Both the position numbers and the translations under genes were made by a program. From contig CAVXML010000012.1 in the NCBI GenBank assembly GCA_963763015.1, positions 1 through 64,000 on the forward strand: a stretch of 64,000 bases of DNA. The letters run 5' to 3'. Below are positions 38,351 to 48,200 of the stretch, piece after piece. The notes beneath the pieces were generated by a model, which did no database searches, was not told the DNA's origin, and was given only the letters and a program-made list of their open reading frames with translations. The stretch's first letter is position 1; each line of letters starts with the position of its first letter. This DNA comes from Fodinibacter sp963763015 (GTDB taxonomy: Bacteria > Actinomycetota > Actinomycetes > Actinomycetales > Dermatophilaceae).

Positions 38351-38394
38351 CCGGTACCAGTGCGGCTCCGACCCGGTATCAGCCGGGTATCGGT
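38351..38394. promoter_or_regulatory. Four 11-bp direct repeats, SARP-type operator
   Basis: Four contiguous 11-base units; units 1, 3 and 4 share GGTAYC at the same offset (GGTA at 38353, 38375, 38386; unit 2 has GGCTCC). Direct repeats at 11-bp pitch are the known binding pattern of SARP regulators. They end five bases before a TTGACT -35 box of the adjacent SARP-type gene. Confidence 0.6.
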
Positions 38395-38398
38395 GCCG

Positions 38399-38427
38399 TT
38401 GACTGGCGATTCCCGGAGGGTCACCTT
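38399..38427 (+). promoter_or_regulatory. Candidate promoter of the SARP/STAND/WD40 gene
   Basis: TTGACT (38399-38404), 17-base spacer, CACCTT (38422-38427), then the GTG at 38434 six bases later. The -35 is good, the -10 weak; transcription would start at or near the start codon. A GGAGGG at 38415-38420 would then not be in the mRNA. Confidence 0.45.
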
Positions 38428-38433
38428 TGAGGT

Positions 38434-41400
38434 GTGCGGATAGCGGTGCTCGGGCCCCTGGAAGTCGACGAGGGGCGGGTCCAGTTGGCGCCCCGGGACC
38501 AGGTGGTGCTGGAGGCGTTGGCAGCCCGCCCCGGTGAGACCGTCCGGGCCGAGGCGCTCGCCGAGGCACTGTGGGGGGAAGGCCTACCGCCCTCCTGGTC
38601 CAAGGTCGTCCAGGGCTGCGTCTCCCGGCTCCGGCGGCTTCTCGGCCCCGCCGCGATCGTGACGTCAGGTTCGGGGTACCGGCTGGACCTCCACCGCGAC
38701 GACTTCGACCACCTGCGCTTCGAGGACCTCCTCCAGCGTGCTGGAGCGCTGCTCACGACCGGTGAGCCGGAACGGGCGCGGTATGCCAGCGGGCAGGGGC
38801 TCGCGCTGTGGCGTGGAGACCCGCTGGAGCGGCTCACCGAGTGGGAGCCCGGCCGGGTCGAGTCCGAGCGACTGGTCGAGCGTCGCCGCGACGCGGAGGA
38901 CCTGTACGCCGAGGCCGCCATCAGGGCGGGGCGCCACGGCGACGTCGTGGGGGAGCTGCACCGCATGGTCGCCCAGCAGCCCACCCGAGAGAGGCGCTGG
39001 GGCCTGCTGGCCCTGGCACAGTATCGGGGCGGTCGCCAGGCGGAGGCGCTGGCAACCCTCCAACGGGCCCGGGCGACGCTCGTCAATGAGTTCGGGCTCG
39101 ACCCCGGGCCCCAGCTCGCCGAGCTCGAGGAGGGGATGCTGCGGCAGAGCCCGGCCCTCATGGCCGAGGGGGCACTGCCCGTGGCGCCGGCCCCCTGTCC
39201 CTACCTCGGCCTCGTCGCATACGACATCAGTGACGCGCCGGCATACTTCGGCCGGGAGGCCGACGTCACTGCCTGCCTGCATCGGTTGGACGAGGCCGGC
39301 GTCCTCGCGGTCGTCGGTCCGTCGGGCTCCGGCAAGTCCTCCCTGATTCGAGCCGGCGTGGCGGCGGCACTGGTGCGCGACGGGCACAGCGCCGCAATCG
39401 TCACACCGGGCACGCACCCCGAGGAGGTTCTCGCCCAGGCACCTGACCGTCCGGGCTCGGTCTTCGTCGTCGACCAGTGCGAGGAGGCCCTCGCCCTGAC
39501 CGAGACGTCGGCGGAGCGTCAGGCGTTCTTCGCCGGGCTGGTCGACTTCGCCGCCCGCGGCCGGCTCGTGATCTCGCTGCGGGCGGACCGCCTCGGCGAG
39601 CTCGCCGCCCACCCCGAGTTCGCCCACCTGGTGGAGAAGGGGCTATACCTGCTCGGAGCGCTGGGCGAGCCCGAGCTCCGCCGCGCCATCGAGGGTCCGG
39701 CTATGCAGGCAGGGCTAAGGCTCGAACCGGGGTTGGTGGACCTGCTGGTGCGCGAGGCCCAGGGATCACCGGGTGCCCTGCCGCTGCTGTCGCACGTCCT
39801 TCGTCAGACGTGGCGGCGCAGAGAGGGAGACACGCTGACCGTGCAGGGGTATGCGGCAACTGGGGGCGTCCGCGCTGCGGTCGCCCAGTCCGCCGAGCGG
39901 CTCTATCGCGAGATGACCCCAACCCAGCAGGGCATGCTTCGTGCCCTGATGGTTCGCCTCGTCTCCTCGGACGACTCAGGGGAGCCGGTGCGGACGCGCG
40001 TCCCTCGACGCACGGTGGCAACCGACGACGAGCACGCGGCAGTCGTCGAGCAGCTCGTGGGCGCGAGGTTGGTGAGCAGCGACGGTGACACGGTCGAGAT
40101 CGCGCACGAGTCCCTGGCAGTCGCGTGGCCGCGGCTCCGGTCGTGGCTGGACGACGACGTCGAGGGCCTGCGGATCATGCGGCACCTCACCGTGGCCGCC
40201 GAGAGCTGGGAGGCGCTGGGTCACCCCGAGAGCGAGCTCTACCGCGGAGTCCGACAGGCGCGGGCCGCCGAGTGGCGGCGGGGCCACGACCCGGAGCTGA
40301 CTCCTCCGGAGCGGGCCTTCCTCGACGCGTCCGCCGAGCTGGCGGAGACCGAGCAGCGGGCCACCGAGGAGCAGGTTCGCCGCGAACGGCGCTCGAACCA
40401 ACGCCTGCGGGCCGGCCTGGCCGCCGTCGCCGTGCTCCTGGCGGTGGCGATCGTCGCCGGAACCGTGGCCAAGACCGCCGCGGACCGGGCCGATCAGCAG
40501 TCGGTCGAGGCCGACGCCCGCCGGTTGGGGGCCGAGGCGCTGCGCACCCCCGATCAGGACCTCGCCCTGCTCCTCGCCGTGGCGGGAACCACCCTCCACG
40601 ACTCGCCCGACACGCGGAACAATCTGAGCGCCGTTCTCGACCGCGCCCCAGAACTCATCGGCATCGGCAAGACCACAGCCGCCATGCAGATGGCGGTGCG
40701 ACCCGACGGGCGAGCCGCCGCCATCACGGGCTGGGAAACCGGTGTGACGATCTTCGACACCGAGACGCGGAAGGAGGTGGCACGCAACTACGACGTCCCC
40801 CTGCGCGACGTGCGTTTCAACCCCAACGGCACCCTGCTCGCTGCCTCAGTGAACGTGTCGACGTCCACCGGCCAGCGGCGGGTCGACCCCATCCCCTTGC
40901 GACTGTTGGATCCCCAGACCGCGGCCCTGGCCAGCACTCAGCTCGGCGGGATGCCGACGGGTCGCGTGGTCGAGTCGGCGTTCGCCTTCAGCAACAGTGG
41001 CCGTTGGCTGGCGGTCGGGTTCATCCACCCGAGCCAGGAGGACCCGGAGACGTGGATCAGGGTCTGGGACACCGCCGACCTCGCGCGTCCGGTGGCCGGG
41101 TTCACCGTCCCATTCCGCGGTGCCCTCCTGGTCAGCGATGACGGGACCAAGGTCTACGTGACAGACGATGACCTCGTCTACGCCCTCGACGTCGGCACCG
41201 GTCACGAGGTCGAGTCCGCCCCGCAGGCAGGTGGCATCGCCCTCAGCGCCGACGGTGCCACCTTGGCAGTGGCGCGGGGGCGACAGATTGCGCTGCTCGA
41301 GACGGAACGGCTGACGATGAAGTCCGTGATCGAGGAGGACGGCACCGTTAGCGAGCCGATGATGTTCTCGCCCATGGGGGACCAGCTGGCTTACTCACTC

Positions 41401-42627
41401 GACGACACCCTGGTCGTGCGAACGCTTGCCGATGCTGGACCGGCTGGCGTCCGTCTGGGCGGGCTCGGGTCCATGCCCAACGGGATCGGCTTCAGCCCGG
41501 ACGGGCGGACGCTCTACAGCGCCGGGGGCTGGAACCTCCTGGCCTACGAGGCGGGTGACCGGCTGCTTGTGTGGGACCTCGTCGGCGATCGTCGTGTGGT
41601 GCGCTCGGTGCCCGTGCAACCGCAGACCGACTCGGCACTGACCGTGCGTACCAGGATCTCCCCGGACGGGCAGACGGTGGCGAACCTGGTCATGCCAGAC
41701 CCCGGCCCCGAGTCGTTTGCCGTCCAGTTCCTCGACCTCGAGGCGGGCACCCGGCAACCGCCATCCCCCTTCCGTGAGAGCAGTGCCTACTTCGTCGACC
41801 TCCAGTGGCGGCCGGACGGAAAGATGGTCGCCAGCGCGCAGAACGACCAGTGGGTCGACCTGTGGGACGGAGCGAGCGGACAGGCTGCGGACAGGCACCG
41901 GGTCCCCGACCACAACGGCGCCGTGCACAGCGTGGTGTTCAGCGGCGACAGCACCCGTCTCGCGGTGGGAACGCACCGAGGCCGCGTCTACGCCGTCGAT
42001 GTCCGCACCCTGAAGGTGGTCGGCAAGCCTGTCCAGGTGCCGGAGGGCGTACCCGTGCAGGGTCTGGCCACCAACAGGGACGGTACTCGGGCACTGATCT
42101 GGATCGATCGCCGGCTCCAGTTGCTGGACTTGGAAGTTGGAAGGGTGGCCCGATTCGTCGAACCGGGATTCGAGGTCACCGCCTGGGCCTGGTCGCCCGA
42201 CGGGAAGGCCGTCGTCGTGGTCGGCAGCGACCGATCCCAGAACGGCCACGGTACGGTGGCCTTTCTGGATCCCGACACCCTGGCGACGAGGGACCTGTTC
42301 GCGGGCCCGAACATCGCTGGTGGCTGGGACATCCAGTTCTCGCCCGACGGCGGGCGGTTCGCGACCTCTGGATCAGACCGGGTCGGGCTCTGGGACATCC
42401 ACACGCGTGAGTACCTCGGCTCGATCAGGGCTGAGGCTGAGAGCACAGCAGGGTTCCGAAACGGCTCCACCGATGTGCTCATCGCCTCGCGGGACGGGAA
42501 GGTCTCGATCTGGGACCCGCGGCCAGATGCTGCCGTCAGGTCGGCATGCCGGATCGCCGGGCGAACCCTGACCGAGAAGGAATGGCTCGCCTACCTGCCC
42601 GACCGCGAGCCGAGGTCAGTCTGCTGA
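38434..42627 (+). CDS. SARP-BTAD/STAND NTPase/WD40 regulator with a central membrane helix
   Basis: 1397 aa. An OmpR-like winged helix (1-90: MRIAVLGPLEVDEG, then VVQGCVSRLRRLLG), a BTAD domain (about 95-245), an nSTAND-type NTPase with Walker A GPSGSGKSS near 294 and Walker B SVFVVDQCEEA near 341, then a hydrophobic helix (about 660-680, LAAVAVLLAVAIVAGTV) preceded by a basic stretch, and a WD40-like beta-propeller (about 700-1390) with repeated FSPDG-type blades and WDxxT/WDL ends. The basic flank predicts that the DNA-binding part is inside and the propeller outside. Lower GC and more T/A-ending codons occur in parts of the propeller than in neighbours. Confidence 0.9.
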   Translation: MRIAVLGPLEVDEGRVQLAPRDQVVLEALAARPGETVRAEALAEALWGEGLPPSWSKVVQGCVSRLRRLLGPAAIVTSGSGYRLDLHRDDFDHLRFEDLLQRAGALLTTGEPERARYASGQGLALWRGDPLERLTEWEPGRVESERLVERRRDAEDLYAEAAIRAGRHGDVVGELHRMVAQQPTRERRWGLLALAQYRGGRQAEALATLQRARATLVNEFGLDPGPQLAELEEGMLRQSPALMAEGALPVAPAPCPYLGLVAYDISDAPAYFGREADVTACLHRLDEAGVLAVVGPSGSGKSSLIRAGVAAALVRDGHSAAIVTPGTHPEEVLAQAPDRPGSVFVVDQCEEALALTETSAERQAFFAGLVDFAARGRLVISLRADRLGELAAHPEFAHLVEKGLYLLGALGEPELRRAIEGPAMQAGLRLEPGLVDLLVREAQGSPGALPLLSHVLRQTWRRREGDTLTVQGYAATGGVRAAVAQSAERLYREMTPTQQGMLRALMVRLVSSDDSGEPVRTRVPRRTVATDDEHAAVVEQLVGARLVSSDGDTVEIAHESLAVAWPRLRSWLDDDVEGLRIMRHLTVAAESWEALGHPESELYRGVRQARAAEWRRGHDPELTPPERAFLDASAELAETEQRATEEQVRRERRSNQRLRAGLAAVAVLLAVAIVAGTVAKTAADRADQQSVEADARRLGAEALRTPDQDLALLLAVAGTTLHDSPDTRNNLSAVLDRAPELIGIGKTTAAMQMAVRPDGRAAAITGWETGVTIFDTETRKEVARNYDVPLRDVRFNPNGTLLAASVNVSTSTGQRRVDPIPLRLLDPQTAALASTQLGGMPTGRVVESAFAFSNSGRWLAVGFIHPSQEDPETWIRVWDTADLARPVAGFTVPFRGALLVSDDGTKVYVTDDDLVYALDVGTGHEVESAPQAGGIALSADGATLAVARGRQIALLETERLTMKSVIEEDGTVSEPMMFSPMGDQLAYSLDDTLVVRTLADAGPAGVRLGGLGSMPNGIGFSPDGRTLYSAGGWNLLAYEAGDRLLVWDLVGDRRVVRSVPVQPQTDSALTVRTRISPDGQTVANLVMPDPGPESFAVQFLDLEAGTRQPPSPFRESSAYFVDLQWRPDGKMVASAQNDQWVDLWDGASGQAADRHRVPDHNGAVHSVVFSGDSTRLAVGTHRGRVYAVDVRTLKVVGKPVQVPEGVPVQGLATNRDGTRALIWIDRRLQLLDLEVGRVARFVEPGFEVTAWAWSPDGKAVVVVGSDRSQNGHGTVAFLDPDTLATRDLFAGPNIAGGWDIQFSPDGGRFATSGSDRVGLWDIHTREYLGSIRAEAESTAGFRNGSTDVLIASRDGKVSIWDPRPDAAVRSACRIAGRTLTEKEWLAYLPDREPRSVC

Positions 42628-42729
42628 GTGGTGCGCTCAGCCCTGACCCACGCGCCCGGCTGCCCAGCTGGCTCAGGCGCGGCCGTGCGGCAAGAGGTGG
42701 CGGACGGCATCCGGTACAGGTCTGTGACC

Positions 42730-42735
42730 TAGGCT
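42730..42735 (+). promoter_or_regulatory. -10 element TAGGCT of leaderless pdtaS mRNA
   Basis: TAGGCT, seven bases before the pdtaS GTG at 42743, no ribosome site between. Confidence 0.55.
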
Positions 42736-42742
42736 TCCGCGG

Positions 42743-44224
42743 GTGAGCACGCTGGCCGGGATGCTGCGCGACACCGCCGCCCTCGAGGCGCCCGACTCCG
42801 AGTGGCTGCACCTGCTCGTGGGGGACTGGCAGCTCATCGCCGACCTGTCCTTCGCCGACCTCGTGCTCTGGGTGCGCGGCGACGAGCACGGCTGGCGTGC
42901 CGTGGCACACGTGCGTCCCAACACCGGCCCCATGGTGTTCTACGAGGACGTCGTGGGCAGCTTCTCCAGCCCCGCTCGGGCGGCGCTGCTGGACGAGGCG
43001 GCCCGCACCCAGCAGATCGTGGGGAACGCCGAACCGACGGTGCGCGGCAACATGGCCATCCGTGAGGATGCCGTGCCGGTATCCCGCCGTGGAGCGCTGA
43101 TCGCGGTGATGACCCGGCACACGAACCTCACCTCCGCGCGCGAGCCCAGCCGCCTCGAGCTCACCTACCGCTACCTGGCCGAGGCGCTCATGCGGATGGT
43201 GGCGGCGGGCGACTTCCCGTCGACGTCGGCCCCGACGGGGATGCGTCGGGGGGCGCCGCGGGTGGGCGACGGAGTGACCCACCTCGACGTGGACGGGGTG
43301 GTGCTCTACGCCAGCCCCAATGCCGTGTCGGCGGTGCACCGCATGGGGCACGTCGGTGACGTGATCGGGGAGGTCCTGGCCCAGATCGTGGCCGACCTCG
43401 CCTCACGGGGCGGCAGCACCGTCGACGAGTCGCTCGCTGTGGTCGCCACCGGGCGGGCGGCGTGGCGCTCGGAGGTCGAGACCCCGAGTGCGACGATCAC
43501 CCTTCGCGCCATCCCGCTCGTCGTGGACGGGGTGCGGACCGGCGCCATGGTGCTCATGCGGGACGTCTCCGAGCTGCGGAGGCGCGAGCAGGAGCTGCTC
43601 ACCAAGGACGCGACCATCCGCGAGATCCACCACCGGGTGAAGAACAACCTGCAGACCGTGGCGGCGTTGCTGCGGCTCCAGGCCCGCCGCGTGCCGGACG
43701 AGTCGGCTCGGGCCGCGCTCGAGGAGGCGGTGCGACGGGTCGGGACGATCGCGCTCGTTCACGAGACGCTCAGCCACGGCCTCGATGAGACGGTCGACTT
43801 CGACGAGATCGCCGTACGCGGGCTTCGGGCCGTGGTCGAGGTCGCGACCCGCGAGCACCGGGTGGACTCCCGGTTCGTCGGCAGCTTCGGCAGGCTGAGG
43901 GCAGAGGACGCGACGGCTCTCGCCATGATCGTCTCCGAGCTCGTGCAGAACGCCGTCGAGCACGGGCTCGCCGACCGGGCAGGCACGGTGGAGGTGGCGG
44001 CGCACCGGGAGACGCTCGAGGACGGCGAGGAACAGCTGACCGTCGTCATCACCGATGACGGCGTGGGGCTGCCCACGGGGTTCCGGCCGGTGCTCGCCGG
44101 CCTGGGAACCCGGATCGTGACCTCGCTGGCGGCGGACCTGCGGGGCCGGATCCGGTGGGAGAACGCGTCGCCGCAGGGAACGCGGGTGGAGTTCGTCGCG
44201 CGGCTGAGGCCGCTGAGCCGATGA
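42743..44224 (+). CDS. pdtaS: PdtaS-like sensor histidine kinase
   Basis: 493 aa soluble kinase. N-terminal GAF-like domain (about 1-150), PAS domain (about 170-280), then a HisKA_2 box with phospho-His near 296 (REIHHRVKNNLQTVAALLRLQARR) and HATPase_c with SELVQNAVEHG near 400, DDGVGLP near 437 and GLGTRIVTSL. This layout and the neighbouring whiB1 match mycobacterial PdtaS, whose partner PdtaR is an RNA-binding antiterminator encoded elsewhere. GTG start, leaderless. Confidence 0.92.
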   Translation: MSTLAGMLRDTAALEAPDSEWLHLLVGDWQLIADLSFADLVLWVRGDEHGWRAVAHVRPNTGPMVFYEDVVGSFSSPARAALLDEAARTQQIVGNAEPTVRGNMAIREDAVPVSRRGALIAVMTRHTNLTSAREPSRLELTYRYLAEALMRMVAAGDFPSTSAPTGMRRGAPRVGDGVTHLDVDGVVLYASPNAVSAVHRMGHVGDVIGEVLAQIVADLASRGGSTVDESLAVVATGRAAWRSEVETPSATITLRAIPLVVDGVRTGAMVLMRDVSELRRREQELLTKDATIREIHHRVKNNLQTVAALLRLQARRVPDESARAALEEAVRRVGTIALVHETLSHGLDETVDFDEIAVRGLRAVVEVATREHRVDSRFVGSFGRLRAEDATALAMIVSELVQNAVEHGLADRAGTVEVAAHRETLEDGEEQLTVVITDDGVGLPTGFRPVLAGLGTRIVTSLAADLRGRIRWENASPQGTRVEFVARLRPLSR

Positions 44225-44241
44225 GGGGCGTGCTCGGCAGG

Positions 44242-44490
44242 TCAGCCGGCGCGGCGCGCGCGGGCGTTGCGCCGCTTGAGCGCCCGCCGCTCGTCCTCGG
44301 ACATCCCGCCCCACACGCCGGCGTCCTGACCGGACTCGATGGCCCACTTCAGGCAGGGCTCGATCACCTCACAGCGACGGCAGACAGCCTTGGCCTCCTC
44401 GATCTGAGCGATCGCCGGACCGGTGTTCCCGATGGGGAAGAACAGCTCGGGGTCCTCGTCGAGGCAGGCAGCGCGGTCGCGCCAGTCCAT
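44242..44490 (-). CDS. whiB1: WhiB1-like iron-sulphur regulator
   Basis: 82 aa WhiB protein. Four cluster-binding Cys at 9, 37, 40 and 46, the turn GVWGG at 58-62, and a basic DNA-binding tail (RRALKRRNARARRAG). WhiB1 is essential in mycobacteria; its [4Fe-4S] cluster reacts with NO. Convergent with pdtaS as in mycobacteria (Rv3219/Rv3220c). ATG preceded by AAGGAG. Confidence 0.95.
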   Translation of the reverse strand: MDWRDRAACLDEDPELFFPIGNTGPAIAQIEEAKAVCRRCEVIEPCLKWAIESGQDAGVWGGMSEDERRALKRRNARARRAG

Positions 44491-44823
44491 GAAGGGTGCT
44501 CCTTGTCGCGGGGATGATGCGGTTGGTTCGGGCGCCTGCCGAGAGGTGGCTGTGGACGCCCAGGGTGCGCCGTTGCAGCCAAGACGGACGTCGCAAGCAC
44601 AGACGTCCGTCCCCCCACACTACTAGGACCGACCCAATCGGTGTGGGAGAACGTCAGGTGGCCGTTCCGACATTTGAGCGGCCGTCTCAAGCCGCCACCG
44701 CGCACAACGGATGGCGAAAGCGGTGCGGTTCCCGTGGGATCGCGGTCTGGGAGCGTTGCGCGGCCCCGATCGGGGGCGTGATCCACGGCGGACCAGCGCC
44801 TAGGGACCCGTAGGCTGCTCGCC
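44491..44823. other. Intergenic region with whiB1 leader and inverted repeats
   Basis: 333 bases between divergent whiB1 and the membrane-protein gene, no coding sequence seen. It holds GACGGACGT / ACGTCCGTC (44583-44591 and 44603-44611) about 95-120 bases before whiB1, and CCCACAC / GTGTGGG (44614-44620 and 44641-44647). On the minus strand TAGTGT at about 44617-44622 could be a -10 for whiB1, which would put the first hairpin in the 5' end of its leader. Confidence 0.6.
44812..44817 (+). promoter_or_regulatory. -10 element TAGGCT of a leaderless mRNA
   Basis: TAGGCT, six bases before the GTG at 44824; no room for a ribosome site. Confidence 0.55.
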
Positions 44824-45222
44824 GTGCCGAACCGTCCTTCACGCGGCGCCCGCGGCGTGGCCGGGCTGCTCACGGGGCTGCAGGCCCTGGCGCTCGTGGG
44901 GTTCGCCGCGTTCTACGTCTACGAGCTGGCGATCGGAGAGGGGAGCGACGCGACCAGGGTGCTCATGTCTGCCGTGCTCATCCTCGTCGGCGCGGTGGCC
45001 CTGGCGGTCGTCTGCCGGGGATGGGTGAGAGGCGCCGCCTGGCCCCGCACGCCCACGATCGTCTGGAACCTGTTGCTCGTCCCCGTGGGGGTGGGGCTGA
45101 TCCAGGGGAACCGAGCTCTCGTCGGTTGGGGCGTGGTGGCGATGGCCGTCGTCTGCACTCTGGCTGCCATCGCCGTGCGCGACAGGGACGACGTCGTTGC
45201 CGGCCGGGACGGCACATCCTGA
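44824..45222 (+). CDS. Small integral membrane protein (Rv3217c-like position)
   Basis: 132 aa with four hydrophobic segments (about 14-33, 45-64, 76-92, 96-116) joined by short polar loops and a charged C-terminus. Function unknown. A similar membrane protein (Rv3217c) sits by whiB1 in mycobacteria. GTG start with a TAGGCT box six bases upstream, so leaderless. The minus-strand FtsK-like frame stays open through this gene; I take this gene as real because of its hydrophobic layout and promoter. Confidence 0.75.
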   Translation: MPNRPSRGARGVAGLLTGLQALALVGFAAFYVYELAIGEGSDATRVLMSAVLILVGAVALAVVCRGWVRGAAWPRTPTIVWNLLLVPVGVGLIQGNRALVGWGVVAMAVVCTLAAIAVRDRDDVVAGRDGTS

Positions 45223-48200
45223 CGGCGGCTCCGGGCGGCCCGCCTCGCCATCGGCGAGGAACACCTGGAGTTCGGTCACTCCTGCCGGCGTGCAGGCGAG
45301 CGCGCGCCCGGCGATGCACGGGATGCCGTCGGACTGCCGCCTGAGCCCGAAGACCTCGGTGTCACCTGGGCGGGGTGTGAGCAGCAGACCCGTCCGGTGT
45401 CTCGCCATCTCCACGTCGATCCCGCGGAACCGGCCGAGGACGGAGGAGGGACTGGTCGTCACCACGACGAGCCCGCCGTCGCGGTCGACGAGGGCGCTGA
45501 TCTCCCGGATCGCGGGCGCGACGGGTGCGTCGTCGAGGAGGTCGGCGTCGTCGACCAGCAGCACGAGGTCCGGCCGCGCCCGGCGCAGGGCCACCAAGGC
45601 GTCGACGTCGTCCGGCCCGACCACGTGCGCGCCCACGAACGTTCGTCTCTCGACCACCTTGCAGCCGACGACGGCGACGAGGAGGCCCGCCATGAGGGCG
45701 CCCTGACGTACCACCTGCAGGGCGTTGGTCCGCCCGGAGCGCGGAGGACCGGCAACGAGGAGGCGCCGACCCATGCGGTCCGGTACCCACTCCCAGGTGG
45801 TTGCCGAGCTCCCCGCCACACCGAGCGGTAGGGGAGTCGGGTCACCGGTGGCTTCCGGAAGCGGAAGGTGACCGCCTCGGGAACCGGGATCCGCGGCGCC
45901 TCGCCCGTGGAGAACCGTGGTGTCACCGCGCCGAACGACGCGTGGGAGGGGGCGGAGCACGAAGGGACGCGACCCGCGGCCGGCTCGCGGGAGGCCTGCG
46001 ACGCGTCGCGCCACCACGTCCGAGGTGGCCGGTTCTGCGGTCGCGAAGTGCACGCCCCGTCGGTCGGCAACTCGAACGGCCCGCCCTGGTGGGGGAGAGG
46101 TCGGCAGGTCGGCGGTGCGCAGCCCCGCGAGGGCGGCATCCAGTGGGTCGACGGTGCCCAGCAGGAACACGGATGCGCCGACAGCACCCCAGGAGGGCTG
46201 GAGCAGGCTTCGTCCGCCGGTCACGACGCCCGTGATCCCCACTCCCTCTCCGTCTCTCAGGAGTCTCAGGAGGTCGTCGCCCTGCCCCGTGGCGTCTGCC
46301 GCACTGCCGGCCTCGATGAGCCGCTCCCAACCGTCGACCACCAAGAGGATGTGGGGTGCCGACATGGTTGTCGGTGCCGCTCGTGGGGCGACGTCGCTGA
46401 CCTCCCTGCGCTTGTCCACCTCGTCGCGCAGGTGCGTCACGAGGTCGCGGACCGCCCTGGCGTCGTCCACGTGCCGGTGGGTGCCGACGTGCGGCAGGAC
46501 AGCCAGGTCGGCGAGGGACCCGCCGGTGTCCAGGACGTGGAGGTGGAGGCGGTCGGGATCGTGCGTGGAGGCCGCGGCAAGTGCGACGGCGCGGGCCGCC
46601 GTGGTCCGCCCGCTGCGAGGCCGGCCCGCGAGCAGCCAGGTCGCGGAGCTCGCCACCCAGGTCAGTGGGGAGCAGCGCTGGAGATCCGGCTCGTCGATGA
46701 TGCCTGCGACGACGGCGCCCGGCGGGCTCGTCGGGTGGGCCAGGGGGTCGACGCGCGCGGGCAGCGCAGGCACCCAGGGTGGAGCCGGCACGATGCCACA
46801 GGTTCGGTGGTGCGCCTCCACGACGGCCGAGACGACCTCGGCGACCTCCGCCAGGCGTTGCTCGGCGTCCTTGCCCTCCTCGTGCGGAGTGTGTGGTGCA
46901 TGCGGAGGGTCGAGGGCTGCAGCCCGGAGTGCGTGCGCTGCCGGAGCAACGGACAGGTGTCGACCCACGGGCCGGCGGGCCGGCGCGACGACTGCGGCCT
47001 GGAACGGCGCCAGCGCCCCGGTTCCTCGACTGGCCAGGGCTCGGCCCGGGGTCTCCGGAGAGAGGCCGGCCGCCGCTGCGTCGTCGAGGATGCCGAGGGA
47101 GTCCGCCCTGTCGCGGACCCGGAAGGCGATGCGCAGGTTGACGTTGGCCTGGATCTCCGCGGTGACGACCCCGGAGGGTCGCTGGGTGGCGAGGACGAGG
47201 TGCACTCCCAGGGACCGTCCGAGGGCGGCGAGCCGCACCATCCCGTTGACGAACTCCGGTACTTCGTCGACCAGGGCACGCAGCTCGTCCACCACGATGA
47301 CGAGCCGGGGGACCTGCTCGTCGTCCGGCCCCCGGCAGCGCAGGTACCCGCCGAGGTCCGAGGCGCCCGCGGCCGCGAAGATCCTCTCCCGGCGCCGCAG
47401 CTCCGCACCGAGGGAGGTGAGTACCCGGGCGACCAGCTGGTCGTCCAGGTCCGTCACGAGCCCCACGACGTGCGGCAGGTCCGCGCAGGGGCCGAACGCC
47501 GCTCCGCCCTTGAAGTCCACGAGGACGAAGCAGAGGTCGGCCGGCGGTGACCCGAGCGCCAGGGAGGTCACGAGCGTTCGGAGGAACTCCGACTTCCCCG
47601 AACCGGTCGTGCCCCCGACCAGCACGTGCGGTCCGTCGCGTCGCAGGTCGATCTGATGCACTCCCCCCGGGCCGACCCCCACTGCGGCGACCGGCGCGGA
47701 CGCCACCCGCCCCCCGCCCGTCGCCCGCTCCCAGCGGCCCTGCACGGCGTCCGGAGTCAGCTGCGTCTCCCCAAGGACCTCGCAGAGGGTGATCGTTCCC
47801 TGGCGTTCTGCTCGACGCCCCTCACCAGCCGGCCGCAGGGGCGCCAAGGCGCGGGCGACGCGGTCCGTCCACCAGGAGCCGACCAGGTCGAGCGTCAGAG
47901 AGGTGGTCGCACCGGCGCTGGTCAGGGTGTGCCGGCCGTCACCGGTGGCCTCGACGACCGCCGTACAGCACGGAGGCAGACCCGCCGTGCTCGTGGCCGC
48001 CGCCAGCACCGGCACACCCGCGGCTCGAGCGCGCTCCATGACGTCGGGCATGCCGGACGCCGCCGTGGACGGGACGACGAGGACCTCCACCGGCGCGGGG
48101 CCGGCTCGAGCCGAGACTGCCGCCGGCCACGTCGAGGCGACGTGCGGCATCCGGCTCGTCCAGGCCCAGGACGGCCCGCCCCCGGCGACGGTCACGATGA

